Positions 26,063-35,637 of a DNA stretch of 64,000 nucleotides are shown piece after piece. The notes under the pieces are model-generated. The model did not search any database, was not told the origin of the DNA, and saw only the letters and a list, made by a program, of their open reading frames with translations. Origin of the DNA: Arthrobacter sp. SLBN-83 (GTDB taxonomy: Bacteria > Actinomycetota > Actinomycetes > Actinomycetales > Micrococcaceae); NCBI RefSeq assembly GCF_006715285.1, contig NZ_VFMX01000001.1:1116001-1180000 (forward strand), read 5' to 3'. The position numbers were made by a program, and so were the translations under genes. The first letter of the stretch is position 1, and every line of letters begins with the position of its first letter.

Positions 26063-27406
26063 GTGAGTCCCGAGCCAGCCCTGACCTCCCAGCTTCTGTT
26101 CCACCCGCCCTGCGGCCCCGTCAGCGGATGGCGGGACAGTGACGTCATCCGTGCCACCGGCATCCCCTACGCCCGGGCCCAACGCTTCCAGCCGCCCGCG
26201 CCGGTCCCGGACTGGACTGCCGAGTTTGCCGCAACGTCCCTCTCCCCGGCGTGCCCGCAGGCACCGGTCCCATTCCTCGACGCCGTACTGGGCACCAAAT
26301 ACGGCGAACTGCCCGGCAGCGAGGACTGCCAGAACCTTTCGATCACCATGCCCGGCGACCTCGCTCCGGACGAAAAGCTGCCCGTCATGGTCTGGATCCA
26401 CGGCGGTTCCTACACCACGGGGTCCGGCGACCTGGCAATCTTCGACCCTGCCCGGCTGGTGGCCGAGAACCGGGTCATCGTGGTTTCCGTGACGTACCGG
26501 CTTGGCTTGTTCGGTTTCCTGGCGACGCCTGCCGGGCGTCCCGGCAACCTTGGGCTCCTGGACCAGCTCGAGGCCTTCCGCTGGGTGCAGCGGAACATCG
26601 CTGCCTTCGGCGGCGACCCCGGCCGGGTTACGGCTTTCGGCCAGTCCGCCGGTGGTGATGCGATCGCCCACCTGATGGCCACATCGGAGGCGCCAGCCCT
26701 CTTCCAGCGCGCCATCATCCAGAGCGCGCCGCTGGGCATTACCCGGGGCCGGGCCAGGATGAACCATGCCATGGGCATCGCTGCCGATTCTGTGACCGGG
26801 AAGACGCCGGCCCTGGACGTGGTGGCCTTCGAAGCGCAGGTCACGCAGGTGGCCAAGAAGTTCGGCATGCTGGCGGCCATGCCGTTTGGCACCCAATACG
26901 GCCACGATCCGCTCCCCGAGGAGTCGGGGATCGAGGCGGCCTGGAATCGGACGGCCCCTGCCATCGAGGTGCTGATCGGGCATACCTCAGAGGAAGCGCG
27001 ACTGTTCCTCCCCCGCAGTCCGCGGCTGATGCGCTTGGCCGGCGTTCCCTTGGTGGGTCCCGCCGCCGTCCGGGCCATCGACTGGGTGGTGACCGAGACC
27101 GTGTACGGAAGGGCAAACCGTCGCTTCGCCCGCCGGCATGCCAAGGCAGGCGGAAAAGTGCACCGCTACATCATGGACTGGCACGCGCCCGGCAACATCT
27201 TCGGCGCCGCCCACACCGTGGACCTGCCGCTGCTGCTGGGAAACCGGAAGACGTGGGATGGCGTGGGACTGATCGCCGGCGCCAACTGGGAGGATGTGGA
27301 CATGACCGGCAGGGCGGTGAGGTCATTGTGGGCCGGTTTTGCCCGTGGGGATGACCTCGGTGAGGCTGGCGCAGTGGACGGCGCTCTCCACTACCGGCGC
27401 GTCTGA
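26063..27406 (+). CDS. carboxylesterase type B family protein
   Basis: A 447-residue alpha/beta hydrolase of the type B carboxylesterase family. The oxyanion stretch VMVWIHGGSYTTGSG is near 113, the nucleophile elbow TAFGQSAGGDAIAHLM near 195 and the C-terminal histidine in FGAAHTVDLPLLLGN near 395. It is somewhat shorter than the usual 490-550 residues and has no signal peptide, so probably cytoplasmic. The GTG at 26063 gives SPEPALTSQLLFHPPCG; an in-frame TTG 18 nt earlier is the alternative. Substrate unknown; the DUF429 gene follows within 7 nt. Confidence 0.85.
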   Translation: MSPEPALTSQLLFHPPCGPVSGWRDSDVIRATGIPYARAQRFQPPAPVPDWTAEFAATSLSPACPQAPVPFLDAVLGTKYGELPGSEDCQNLSITMPGDLAPDEKLPVMVWIHGGSYTTGSGDLAIFDPARLVAENRVIVVSVTYRLGLFGFLATPAGRPGNLGLLDQLEAFRWVQRNIAAFGGDPGRVTAFGQSAGGDAIAHLMATSEAPALFQRAIIQSAPLGITRGRARMNHAMGIAADSVTGKTPALDVVAFEAQVTQVAKKFGMLAAMPFGTQYGHDPLPEESGIEAAWNRTAPAIEVLIGHTSEEARLFLPRSPRLMRLAGVPLVGPAAVRAIDWVVTETVYGRANRRFARRHAKAGGKVHRYIMDWHAPGNIFGAAHTVDLPLLLGNRKTWDGVGLIAGANWEDVDMTGRAVRSLWAGFARGDDLGEAGAVDGALHYRRV

Positions 27407-27412
27407 CAGCTA

Positions 27413-28165
27413 ATGAGAACCCTCGGCGTGGACCTCGCGGCAGCCACCAAGAAGACCGCCGGGGCGGTCATCGAATGGAGCGATAACCGGGCCAGGCTCG
27501 CCCACCTTGCCCTGGACGTGGACGACCAGGCAATCGTGGACCTGTTCGGCACCTGCGACATGACCGGCGTCGACTGTCCCGTGGGCTGGCCTGATGCACT
27601 GATCCCCTTCCTTGCCGGTCACCTGGACTTCGACGCCGCGCCCGTCCTGGAACACGATGGGATCGCGGGCCGGCGACTGCTGGCCTACCGGGACACCGAC
27701 CGGTTCTGCACCGCCCAAACGGGACTGATCCCGCTCAGCGTTTCCGCGGACCGGCTGGCACATCCTGCCATGCGCTGCGCGGTGATCCAGGCGAAGATCG
27801 CGTCACTGCACGGCCCGCAACTCCGGGACGGATCCGGGCGGCTTGCCGAGGTGTACCCGGCGGCATCACTGAAGATCTGGGGCCTCAACGGGCGTGGCTA
27901 CAAGGGCCGCGGCGTCCCCGAAGCCGAACGCCTAAGCCTCCTGCTGGCAGAACTCGAAAAGCAGGCGCCCTGGCTGGACCTGGCCGGGCACCGGGACCAA
28001 ATCACTGCTTCGGACGACCTGTTTGACGCAGTCATCGCCTCGCTGACCGCCCGTGCCGTGGCCCGCCGTCGTACGCTCCTGCCGGATGCCGCCCACGCAG
28101 CCGCCGCCCGCAGCGAAGGCTGGATCCACCTTCCGTCCTGCGGCCTGGACGGACTCCCGGGCTAG
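27413..28165 (+). CDS. DUF429 family protein
   Basis: A 250-residue DUF429 protein, RNase H-like fold. N-terminal TLGVDLAAATKKTAGAVIEW holds the first conserved Asp; GVDCPVGWPDALIPF, AVIQAKIASLHG, GRLAEVYPAASLKIWG and the late DLFDAVIASLTARAVA are family signatures with acidic residues placed like a nuclease site. ATG 27413 is 6 nt after the carboxylesterase stop, so the two are likely co-transcribed. Function not established; a nuclease-like role is suggested by the fold only. Confidence 0.85.
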   Translation: MRTLGVDLAAATKKTAGAVIEWSDNRARLAHLALDVDDQAIVDLFGTCDMTGVDCPVGWPDALIPFLAGHLDFDAAPVLEHDGIAGRRLLAYRDTDRFCTAQTGLIPLSVSADRLAHPAMRCAVIQAKIASLHGPQLRDGSGRLAEVYPAASLKIWGLNGRGYKGRGVPEAERLSLLLAELEKQAPWLDLAGHRDQITASDDLFDAVIASLTARAVARRRTLLPDAAHAAAARSEGWIHLPSCGLDGLPG

Positions 28166-28169
28166 GAGC

Positions 28170-30602
28170 TCAGCCGCCCAGCTTCCAGTTGCGGATCTCC
28201 TCCGGGTCCTCGCCGTGGGTGCGGGTGTGCTCGCGGGCGCGGGCGCGGCGGTCCTGCAGTTCCTGGCGCAGGAGTGAGTGCTTCTCGGCAAGGCCGGGAA
28301 CCCTGTCGATGGCGTCGATGGCCAGGGTGTAGCGGTCGATACCGTTCAGCATGGCCATGTCGAAGGGCGTGGTGGTGGTCCCCTCCTCCTTATAACCGTG
28401 CACGTGCAGGCCCTGCTGGTTGGTGCGCTTGTAGGCCAGCCGGTGGATGAGCGCCGGATAACCGTGGTACGCGAAGATGACGGGCTTGTCCGGCGTGAAG
28501 ATCCCGTCAAAGTCATGGGCAGGCAAGCCGTGGGGATGCTCGCTCTCGTCCTGAAGCCGCATCAGGTCCACCACATTCACCACACGGACCTTGAGCCCGG
28601 GAGCGCCATCGCGGAGCAGTTCGGCGGCAGCGACGGTCTCCACGGTGGGGACGTCACCGGCGCAGGCGAGGACGACGTCGGGCTCCTCCCCGGGCACTTC
28701 CGAGCCGGCGAATGTCCAGATGCCCAGGCCGCGGCGGCAGTGGTTGGCGGCGTCCGCCGGGCCAAGCCAGGTGGGCGAGGGCTGCTTGCCGCTGACCACG
28801 ATGTTCACGTAGTCCGTGGACGCCAGGCAGTGCTCCATAACGGACAGCAGGGTGTTGGCATCCGGCGGCAGGTAGACGCGGATAACCTCGGCCTTCTTGT
28901 TCACGGCGTGGTCGATGAACCCGGGATCCTGGTGCGAAAACCCATTGTGGTCCTGCTGCCACACGTGCGAGGACAGCAGGTAGTTCAGCGACGGCACCGG
29001 CTGCCGCCAGTGCAGTTTGCGGGACACCTTCAGCCACTTGGCGTGCTGGTTGAACATCGAATCAACGATGTGCACGAAGGCCTCGTAGCAGTTGAACACC
29101 CCGTGCCGGCCGGTGAGGAGGTAGCCTTCCAGCCACCCCTGGCACAGGTGCTCGCTCAGCACCTCCATGACGCGGCCGGAGCGCGCAAGGTGCTCGTCAA
29201 CGTCGTCAATCCGGTATTGCCACACCTTGTCGGTGACCTCGTAGACGTTCTGCAGCCGGTTGGATGCCGTCTCGTCCGGGCCGAACAGCCGGAAGTTCTC
29301 CATGTTCTGCCCGATGACGTCCCGCATCCAGGAGCCCAGCGTCACCATGGGGCTGACGCGCTCGACGCCGGCCGTGGGTACCTCGACGGCGTGGTCCTGG
29401 TACGCGGGCAGTTTCAGCGCCCGGCGCAGCACTCCGCCATTGGCATGGGGCGTTGCGCTCATGCGGAAGTCCCCGGTGGGCGCCCCTTCGGCGACGTCCG
29501 GGCGCAGCCGGCCTTCGCCGTCGAACAGTTCGTCGGGGCGATAGGACTCCAGCCACTCCTCCAGCTGCTTCAGGTGCTCGCCGTTGGTGCGGACCTCGGA
29601 CAACGGCACCTGATGGGCCCGCCACGTGCCCTCCACCTGGAGCCCGTCCACGGTGCGGGGCCCGGTCCAGCCCTTGGGGGAACGCAGGACGATCAGCGGC
29701 CAGCGATGCCCGCCCTCTCCCTCCTTTTCGGCGGCCGGATCCTGCCGGTGGGCGTCCTGGATGGCCCTGATATCGGCCAGGCAACGGTCCAGCACGGCGG
29801 CAAAATCACGGTGCGCCTGCTCCGTGTTGTCCGGATCCTCCACGCTGACGAAGTACGGCTCGTGGCCGTACCCGCGCAGCAGCTGCTCCAGCTGGTCCTG
29901 CGGCATCCTGGCCAGGACGGTGGGGTTGGCGATCTTGTAGCCGTTCAGGTGCAGGATGGGCAGCACGGCGCCGTCCACAGCCGGGTCCAGGAAGTTGTGC
30001 GAGTGCCAGCTGGCTGCGAGCGGCCCCGTTTCGGCCTCGCCGTCGCCAATCACGACGGCGGTCACCAGCTGGGGATTGTCGAACACCGATCCGTAGGCGT
30101 GGGCCAGGGAGTACCCGAGCTCGCCGCCCTCGCTGATGGAGCCGGGGCTTTCCGGGGCCGCGTGGCTGGGAATTCCGCCGGGGTAGGAGAACTGGCGGAA
30201 CAGCTCGGCCAGGCCCGCCTCGTCATTGCCCACGTGCGCGTAGATTTCCGAGTAGGTTCCCTCCAGCCAGGCGTTGGCGACGACGGCGGGGCCGCCGTGG
30301 CCGGGACCGGCAACAAAGAGCATCTCAAGGTTGTCGCGGCGGATCACGCGGTTCAGGTGGGCATAGACGAAGTTCAGTCCCGGGGTGGTTCCCCAGTGGC
30401 CCAGCAGGCGGGACTTGGTGTCCTCCGCCTGCAGCGGTTCGCGCAGCAGCGGGTTGGACCGCAGGTAGATCTGCCCCACGGAAAGGTAGTTCGCCGCCCG
30501 CCACCACTTGTCAACGAGGTGCAGTTCTTCCTGCCGCAGGCCCTCCTGCTGAATCTCTTTCTGCGGCTTTACATCCTGTCCTGCGCTGCCGGCCATAACC
30601 AT
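28170..30602 (-). CDS. xfp: phosphoketolase (xylulose-5-P/fructose-6-P)
   Basis: An 810-residue thiamine-diphosphate enzyme that splits xylulose 5-phosphate (and perhaps fructose 6-phosphate) with phosphate to acetyl phosphate and an aldose phosphate. Family landmarks: [15 protein letters not shown] at about 35, [34 protein letters not shown] near 100, the TPP motif [20 protein letters not shown] near 180 and [19 protein letters not shown] near 505. ATG 30602 has GAGGTGA 5 nt before; ATG 30595 is an alternative. Divergent from the catalase gene and convergent with DUF429 (4 nt between stops). Confidence 0.96.
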   Translation of the reverse strand: MVMAGSAGQDVKPQKEIQQEGLRQEELHLVDKWWRAANYLSVGQIYLRSNPLLREPLQAEDTKSRLLGHWGTTPGLNFVYAHLNRVIRRDNLEMLFVAGPGHGGPAVVANAWLEGTYSEIYAHVGNDEAGLAELFRQFSYPGGIPSHAAPESPGSISEGGELGYSLAHAYGSVFDNPQLVTAVVIGDGEAETGPLAASWHSHNFLDPAVDGAVLPILHLNGYKIANPTVLARMPQDQLEQLLRGYGHEPYFVSVEDPDNTEQAHRDFAAVLDRCLADIRAIQDAHRQDPAAEKEGEGGHRWPLIVLRSPKGWTGPRTVDGLQVEGTWRAHQVPLSEVRTNGEHLKQLEEWLESYRPDELFDGEGRLRPDVAEGAPTGDFRMSATPHANGGVLRRALKLPAYQDHAVEVPTAGVERVSPMVTLGSWMRDVIGQNMENFRLFGPDETASNRLQNVYEVTDKVWQYRIDDVDEHLARSGRVMEVLSEHLCQGWLEGYLLTGRHGVFNCYEAFVHIVDSMFNQHAKWLKVSRKLHWRQPVPSLNYLLSSHVWQQDHNGFSHQDPGFIDHAVNKKAEVIRVYLPPDANTLLSVMEHCLASTDYVNIVVSGKQPSPTWLGPADAANHCRRGLGIWTFAGSEVPGEEPDVVLACAGDVPTVETVAAAELLRDGAPGLKVRVVNVVDLMRLQDESEHPHGLPAHDFDGIFTPDKPVIFAYHGYPALIHRLAYKRTNQQGLHVHGYKEEGTTTTPFDMAMLNGIDRYTLAIDAIDRVPGLAEKHSLLRQELQDRRARAREHTRTHGEDPEEIRNWKLGG

Positions 30603-30779
30603 CCTCACCTCGGGTGTGCCGCTGCAGGCGGCCGTTCCCCCATCGCAACAGATGAAGGGCAGGCAGGCAACCCCCGCCGTCGAACCTTGTTTTGCTGGCC
30701 CTGGCCACCTGTAGGGTAGTAAGTAAGCTTAGCTTCCGCTTGGCGGGGCTGGGACCATCAAATGTGGGGAGATCAAGAC
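30603..30779. promoter_or_regulatory. divergent xfp/katE promoter region
   Basis: The 177 nt hold promoters of both the phosphoketolase and catalase genes. On the plus strand there is a TAGGGT hexamer at about 30713-30718 with TTGTTT about 19 nt before it, a possible but wide-spaced promoter for the catalase, and the AT-rich AGTAAGTAAGCTTAGCTT at 30719-30736. No clear operator. Confidence 0.35.
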
Positions 30780-33011
30780 ATGCCAGCCGAAGACGACGTC
30801 GTAATTCCCGGAGTTCCGTCCAGTGAACCTCCGGCGCTTGAAGAGCCCACCACCCCGCGGGAGCCCTTGCCGCCAAAACCGGACCAGCGCGGTCCCGAGG
30901 CAGTGTCACCCACCGGCAGCCCGACCGGTGCGCCGGCCACCGCACGCGCCCAGTCCGGCCAGTACCTGACCACGGCCCAGGGGCTGCGGCTGCAGGACAC
31001 GGACCATTCCCTGAAAGCCGGCCCGCGCGGGCCCATCCTGCTGCAGGACCATCACCTGCGCGAAAAGATCACGCACTTTGACCACGAGCGGATTCCGGAG
31101 CGTGTTGTCCATGCCCGCGGCGCGGGGGCGCACGGCGTATTCCGCTCCTACGGGACCGCCGCGAAAGTCACGCGCGCCGGCTTCCTGGCCCCGGACGTCG
31201 AAACGCCGGTGTTTGTCCGGTTCTCCACCGTGCTTGGCTCCCGGGGTTCCGCGGACGCGGTCCGGGATACCCGTGGATTCTCCACGAAGTTCTACACGGA
31301 TGAGGGCACCTACGACCTGGTGGGGAACAACATTCCGGTGTTCTTCATCCAGGACGGCATCAAGTTCCCGGATGTGGTGCATGCCGCCAAGCCGCATCCG
31401 GACCGCGAAATTCCTCAGGCCCAGAGCGCGCACGACACGTTCTGGGACTTCGTATCGCTGCACACCGAGGCGCAGGCACACACCCTGTGGAACATGTCCG
31501 ACCGCGGCATTCCCCGGTCGTACCGGACCATGGAGGGCTTCGGCGTCCACACCTTCCGCCTGGTCAACGCCGCCGGTGACACCACCCTGGTGAAGTTCCA
31601 CTGGAAGCCCAAGCAGGGCGTGCACTCGCTGGTCTGGGAGGAAGCCCAGATCATCAACGGCATGGACCCGGACTTCCACCGCCGCGACCTGGCCGACGCC
31701 ATCGAAGCCGGCGCCTACCCCGAATGGGAGCTCGGCATCCAGACCTTCCCGGACACCGAAGACCAGATGTTCCAGGGCATCGATCTGCTCGATCCCACCA
31801 AGTTCGTCCCCGAGGAACTTGCGCCGGTCCAGCCCATCGGGCTCATGACCCTCAACGCGAACCCGACGAACTACTTCGCAGAGACCGAGCAGGTGGCGTT
31901 CCACCCCGGGCACCTGGTTCCAGGCATCAATGTCACCAACGATCCCCTGCTGCAGGTCCGGCTGTTCTCCTACCTGGACACCCAGATTTCGCGCCTGGGC
32001 GGGCCCAACTTCGCACAGATTCCCATCAACCGGCCGCACGCGCCGGTCAACGACATGCTCCGCGACGGCATGCACCAGACGGCGGACCACGCCGGAGTTG
32101 CACCGTACCGCCCCAATTCACTGGACGGCGGCTGCCCGTTCCTGGCCGGGCAGGATATGGGGGCCTTCGTGGACGTGCCCCAGGCGGTTGCGGAATCCAT
32201 CAAGGAACGGCGCAATCCGGCATCCTTCGATGACCACTACAGCCAGGCCCGGCTCTTCTTCCGAAGCCTCAGCGCCGTGGAACAGGACCACGTGATCCAG
32301 GCGTATACGTTCGAACTCGGCAAGTGCTTCGAAACCGCCGTCCGCGAACGCCAGCTGCAGGCATTGGCCAACATCGACGCCGCACTTTGCGCCGCCGTCG
32401 CCGCCGGCCTGGGCATGCCTGCTCCCGAAGCCACCGAGCAGGTCCAGGACCGCGACCCCAGCCCGGCCGTGTCCCAGGTGGGCGAAACCTGGCCGGTTGC
32501 CGGCCGCGTGGTGGGCATCATCGCCGACTCCTCCAGCAACCTGGCCGAGGTGGAGGCTGCCCGCAAAGCGCTCGACGGCGGGGGCATGGTTCCGCTCGTC
32601 ATAGCACCCACCGGCGGGGTGCTTTCCTCTGACGGGCTTTCGGTAACGGTGCAGCGGACCTTCCTTACGGCGCGGTCCACCGAGTTCGATGCTCTGATCG
32701 TCGCCGGGGGCAAGCAGCCCGGGCCTGACGCCACCGCCGGGCGCGACGCCAAAGCCGGGGAACCGGTTGGAGCCCCGGATCCGCGGGTGGCCCTCATGCT
32801 CTCCGAGGCGTACCGCCACGCCAAGGCCATCGGCGTGTGGGGCTCCGGCTCGGCCGTTCTTGAGGCGATCGGTATTGGACAGGAAACGGTTGGCATCGCG
32901 GCGGGCGACAACGCTGCCGAGGTGACTTCCGAGGTCTCCGGACTGCTCGCCGCGCACCGCGCCTGGGACCGGTTCCCGGCAACCGGAGCGGCCGCTTCCG
33001 TCAAGCAGTAA
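30780..33011 (+). CDS. katE: large-subunit clade 2 catalase (HPII type)
   Basis: A 743-residue monofunctional haem catalase with the HPII-type C-terminal extension. Catalytic His lies in [14 protein letters not shown] (about 110), Asn in [14 protein letters not shown] (about 185) and the haem-ligand Tyr in [16 protein letters not shown] (about 400). Residues from about 575 form a class I glutamine amidotransferase-like (flavodoxin-like) domain: [20 protein letters not shown] and [12 protein letters not shown]. The ATG at 30780 has GGGAG 8 nt upstream; ATG 30762 would add 6 residues. Detoxifies peroxide, typically in stationary phase or stress. Followed by a strong hairpin. Confidence 0.96.
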   Translation: MPAEDDVVIPGVPSSEPPALEEPTTPREPLPPKPDQRGPEAVSPTGSPTGAPATARAQSGQYLTTAQGLRLQDTDHSLKAGPRGPILLQDHHLREKITHFDHERIPERVVHARGAGAHGVFRSYGTAAKVTRAGFLAPDVETPVFVRFSTVLGSRGSADAVRDTRGFSTKFYTDEGTYDLVGNNIPVFFIQDGIKFPDVVHAAKPHPDREIPQAQSAHDTFWDFVSLHTEAQAHTLWNMSDRGIPRSYRTMEGFGVHTFRLVNAAGDTTLVKFHWKPKQGVHSLVWEEAQIINGMDPDFHRRDLADAIEAGAYPEWELGIQTFPDTEDQMFQGIDLLDPTKFVPEELAPVQPIGLMTLNANPTNYFAETEQVAFHPGHLVPGINVTNDPLLQVRLFSYLDTQISRLGGPNFAQIPINRPHAPVNDMLRDGMHQTADHAGVAPYRPNSLDGGCPFLAGQDMGAFVDVPQAVAESIKERRNPASFDDHYSQARLFFRSLSAVEQDHVIQAYTFELGKCFETAVRERQLQALANIDAALCAAVAAGLGMPAPEATEQVQDRDPSPAVSQVGETWPVAGRVVGIIADSSSNLAEVEAARKALDGGGMVPLVIAPTGGVLSSDGLSVTVQRTFLTARSTEFDALIVAGGKQPGPDATAGRDAKAGEPVGAPDPRVALMLSEAYRHAKAIGVWGSGSAVLEAIGIGQETVGIAAGDNAAEVTSEVSGLLAAHRAWDRFPATGAAASVKQ

Positions 33012-33048
33012 GCCTGCACCGGACTTCTGGTCCACTGGTTCTGCACTG

Positions 33049-33076
33049 GGGCCCGCATCGAACCCGATGCGGGCCC
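33049..33076 (+). terminator. katE terminator hairpin
   Basis: A perfect 12-bp stem, GGGCCCGCATCG with CGATGCGGGCCC, around an AACC loop, 38 nt after the catalase stop. No U-run follows (TCGGCGTTTCC), as is common in actinobacterial terminators. Confidence 0.82.
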
Positions 33077-33164
33077 TCGGCGTTTCCGGAGGGAGCCTGA
33101 TGGGGCGGCCACCCGCGAAACCGGCCGTCCCGCCGTACCTACTTCCGGGTAGTGTGGACCCAGA

Positions 33165-33764
33165 ATGTTCACCCTCACCATCAACCAGACGGACAGCCGG
33201 CGCGACGGCGACCAGGTTCCGCAGCTGCTCAAGGCACTGCGGCACATCCCCGCGCGCCTGGATTTCGACCGGTCCGTCGAGGACGAGGTCCAGGGGATTG
33301 TCGACTGCCCGCACCAGGCGGTGGATGCCGCCCTGATCGCGCTCCGCAGCGGGCATTGGTACGTGGGCATTGGGGCAGGGCCGGTGGATGAGCCACTGCC
33401 CAACCAGATCAAGGATGCATCCGGCCATGGCCTGGTCTACGCCCGCCGTTCGGTGGACCGGCTCCGCAACAGCAAGGAGCGGATCCCTGTTGCCGTGGAG
33501 GGGCCGCGGGCTGATGTAGCCCACGATGCCGAAGCCATCCTCCGGCTCCTTGGCCACATCGTGCGGGAACGCTCAGGCGCGGAATGGCGGGTCCTGGACC
33601 TCTTGACTCCCGGCGTCCGCGGGCAGCAAAAAGCCGTGGCGCAGGAACTGGGGATCACCACCCAGGCCGTCAGCAAAGCCGTGGCGCGCGCGCAGTGGAA
33701 CGAGGAACATGCCGCGCGGCCCGCGGCTGCCCGGTTGCTGGCGCTGATCCTGGCGGTGGGTTAA
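33165..33764 (+). CDS. SatD-like protein with C-terminal HTH
   Basis: A 199-residue cytoplasmic protein. The N-terminal two thirds (residues 1-120) look like the actinobacterial SatD-like family: FTLTINQTDSRRDGDQVPQL, then ALRSGHWYVGIGAGPV and LVYARRSVDRLRNSKERI. Residues 145-185 are a helix-turn-helix (GVRGQQKAVAQELGITTQAV then KAVARAQWNEE), as in sigma-like or MarR-type DNA-binding domains. ATG 33165; no nearby partner beyond the convergent phosphatase. Probably a DNA-binding regulator; target unknown. Confidence 0.65.
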   Translation: MFTLTINQTDSRRDGDQVPQLLKALRHIPARLDFDRSVEDEVQGIVDCPHQAVDAALIALRSGHWYVGIGAGPVDEPLPNQIKDASGHGLVYARRSVDRLRNSKERIPVAVEGPRADVAHDAEAILRLLGHIVRERSGAEWRVLDLLTPGVRGQQKAVAQELGITTQAVSKAVARAQWNEEHAARPAAARLLALILAVG

Positions 33765-33815
33765 CCGCGTCAGCCCGGTGCCGCCGTCGTCATCTGTTTT
33801 GGGCCGCCTGGACCC

Positions 33816-34400
33816 TCAGCTGCCGGCGGCCGCCATCACGGGCTCGCCGTTGAAGTACTCCAGTTTCCAGCCATCGATCGCGTGGTGGTGTGCGAGGTTA
33901 AGGGCGGCGTTGTCCACGCTGGCCAGGGTCTGGCCGATGGCGCGGCTGAGGCTGACGCGCAGCAGGGTGCCGTGGGTGACCACCAGGAGCCGCTGGCCGC
34001 GGAACTCCTCCGCCAAAGCTTCCAGTGCCGCAATTCCGCGGTCTGCCGCTTCGTCTTCGCTTTCCGCGCCCTTGAACCCGCCGGGCACGCGCAGCGCGTC
34101 CAGCTCCGGGCCGGCCTGCATCCCTTCGGCGGGGCCGAAGCTGCGCTCGGTGAGTTCCGGGACGCGGCGGGACACCGTCAGCCCGAGCCCCTCGGCAATG
34201 ATGTCCGCGGTTTCGGCGGCGCGGCTCAGCGGCGAGGAGACGATGGCGTCCCATTCGTACGGGGCAAGGATGGCGATGGCGTCCCGCGCCTGGCCGCGTC
34301 CAACGTCGTTCAGGGGGATGTCGGTTGCCCCCTGCAGCCGGCGCTCGGCATTCCAGTCGGTCTGGCCATGGCGGACGAGGGCGAACGTCGTAAGGGTCAT
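33816..34400 (-). CDS. histidine phosphatase family protein
   Basis: A 194-residue phosphoglycerate-mutase-like phosphatase. The catalytic motif is FALVRHGQTDWNAERR at residues 6-21; VSSPLSRAAETADII holds the second Arg, and VVTHGTLLRV near 148 carries the second His. ATG 34400 places the RHG motif at the expected distance. Substrates in this family range from sugar phosphates to small phosphoesters; none can be assigned here. Followed upstream by the HAD gene, 67 nt apart, likely the same transcript. Confidence 0.9.
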   Translation of the reverse strand: MTLTTFALVRHGQTDWNAERRLQGATDIPLNDVGRGQARDAIAILAPYEWDAIVSSPLSRAAETADIIAEGLGLTVSRRVPELTERSFGPAEGMQAGPELDALRVPGGFKGAESEDEAADRGIAALEALAEEFRGQRLLVVTHGTLLRVSLSRAIGQTLASVDNAALNLAHHHAIDGWKLEYFNGEPVMAAAGS

Positions 34401-34467
34401 GCCCCTATTCTGCCTTGGCTCCGGGCCGGGACCGGAATCGCGGCAGCGGGCCTTGTCTTCAGACGCC

Positions 34468-35355
34468 TTACAGGAGGCTGCGCAGCACGTGGGCAGCGCC
34501 GTCGTCGTGCACGGAGTGGGTGACCTCATCCGCTGCGGCCACCACCTCGGCCGGAGCCTGGCCCATGGCCACGCCGCGGCCTGCCCAAGTGAGCATCTCG
34601 ATGTCATTCCGGCCGTCGCCCACGGCAACGGTGAGGTGCTCTTCGAAGCCGAGCCGGACCCGGAGGTTTTCCAGGGCGCTGGCCTTGGTCACCCCTGCGG
34701 CGGCGATGTCCAGCCACGCGGTCCAGCCCACGGAGTACGTCACTCCCGCCAGGCCCACGTGGTTGATGGCCTCGTTGAACTCCTCGGGCGTGTTCTCGGT
34801 GCTGAACACCACCACGCGGACTGCGGTGGACTCCAGCATGGTGTGGAAGTCGACGCCCACGGCCTCGACGCCGAAACTGGCGTCCTGGAACCGCTCGGTG
34901 GAGAGGAAGTTGCCGTCAGCGTCCTCCAGCGCATACTTGGCGGACGGGAGGCGCTCGCGGAGGGCGCGCAGGGCCGGGGCCGGATCGAAGGTGGCTTTGT
35001 GGATCACCTCGTAGCCGTTCTCCAGGTCGGGATGTAGCCGGAGGGTCACCCCGCCGTTGCAGCAGACGGCGTACCCGCGCTCGATGCCGATCTTTTCGAT
35101 GATGGGAAGCGTGGCATTCAGGGAGCGGCCGGTGGCGATCATCACCTCATGCCCGGCAGCCACCACGGCCTGCGCCGCCTCGCGAACGCCCGGGGACATG
35201 TGGCCATCATGGTTCACCAGCGTGCCGTCCACGTCCAGGGCGACCATGAACTTCTGGTCGATAGCGGTGAACTCGATGTTGTTCAGGGTGGTGTTCTGGT
35301 TGTTCTCTCGCCGGTCATCGTTGCCGGCGACTGAGGTTTCAGTCAGCGTTGTCAT
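34468..35355 (-). CDS. Cof-type HAD hydrolase
   Basis: A 295-residue class IIB HAD phosphatase. Motif I is MVALDVDGTLVNHDG near 35, motif II VMIATGRSLNATLP near 70, motif III the Lys in GVTKASALENL, and motif IV LTVAVGDGRNDIEML near 240. The first 30 residues (Thr/Asn-rich, TSVAGNDDRRENNQNTT) precede the fold. ATG 35355 or, 2 codons earlier, 35361; neither has a clear ribosome site, so the message may be leaderless. Probably a sugar-phosphate or pyridoxal-phosphate phosphatase. Confidence 0.88.
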   Translation of the reverse strand: MTTLTETSVAGNDDRRENNQNTTLNNIEFTAIDQKFMVALDVDGTLVNHDGHMSPGVREAAQAVVAAGHEVMIATGRSLNATLPIIEKIGIERGYAVCCNGGVTLRLHPDLENGYEVIHKATFDPAPALRALRERLPSAKYALEDADGNFLSTERFQDASFGVEAVGVDFHTMLESTAVRVVVFSTENTPEEFNEAINHVGLAGVTYSVGWTAWLDIAAAGVTKASALENLRVRLGFEEHLTVAVGDGRNDIEMLTWAGRGVAMGQAPAEVVAAADEVTHSVHDDGAAHVLRSLL

Positions 35356-35637
35356 CCACATAGTGAACCAGACGTAACTGACACGCGCTAGGACGGGGAC
35401 CACAGGTTTATTGAACTGTTGATTAACTCGGCGGGTTTCCACATGCAGGTGCGCCGACGCGGTCCAGTCCCCTTGCGGCAGGCTTCCCTTCGCCGTTATC
35501 TGCGGTAAGCACCCGCCCAGGGACACCACACCCCCGCACTCGCAGGTGCACGGTCCACTTGCGGTGCTAATGAGCGGTTCTTGGTTGTCCACATGCGCTC
35601 ACAGAGCCCTTCAGCGACCGACCGTGACGCGGCGACG

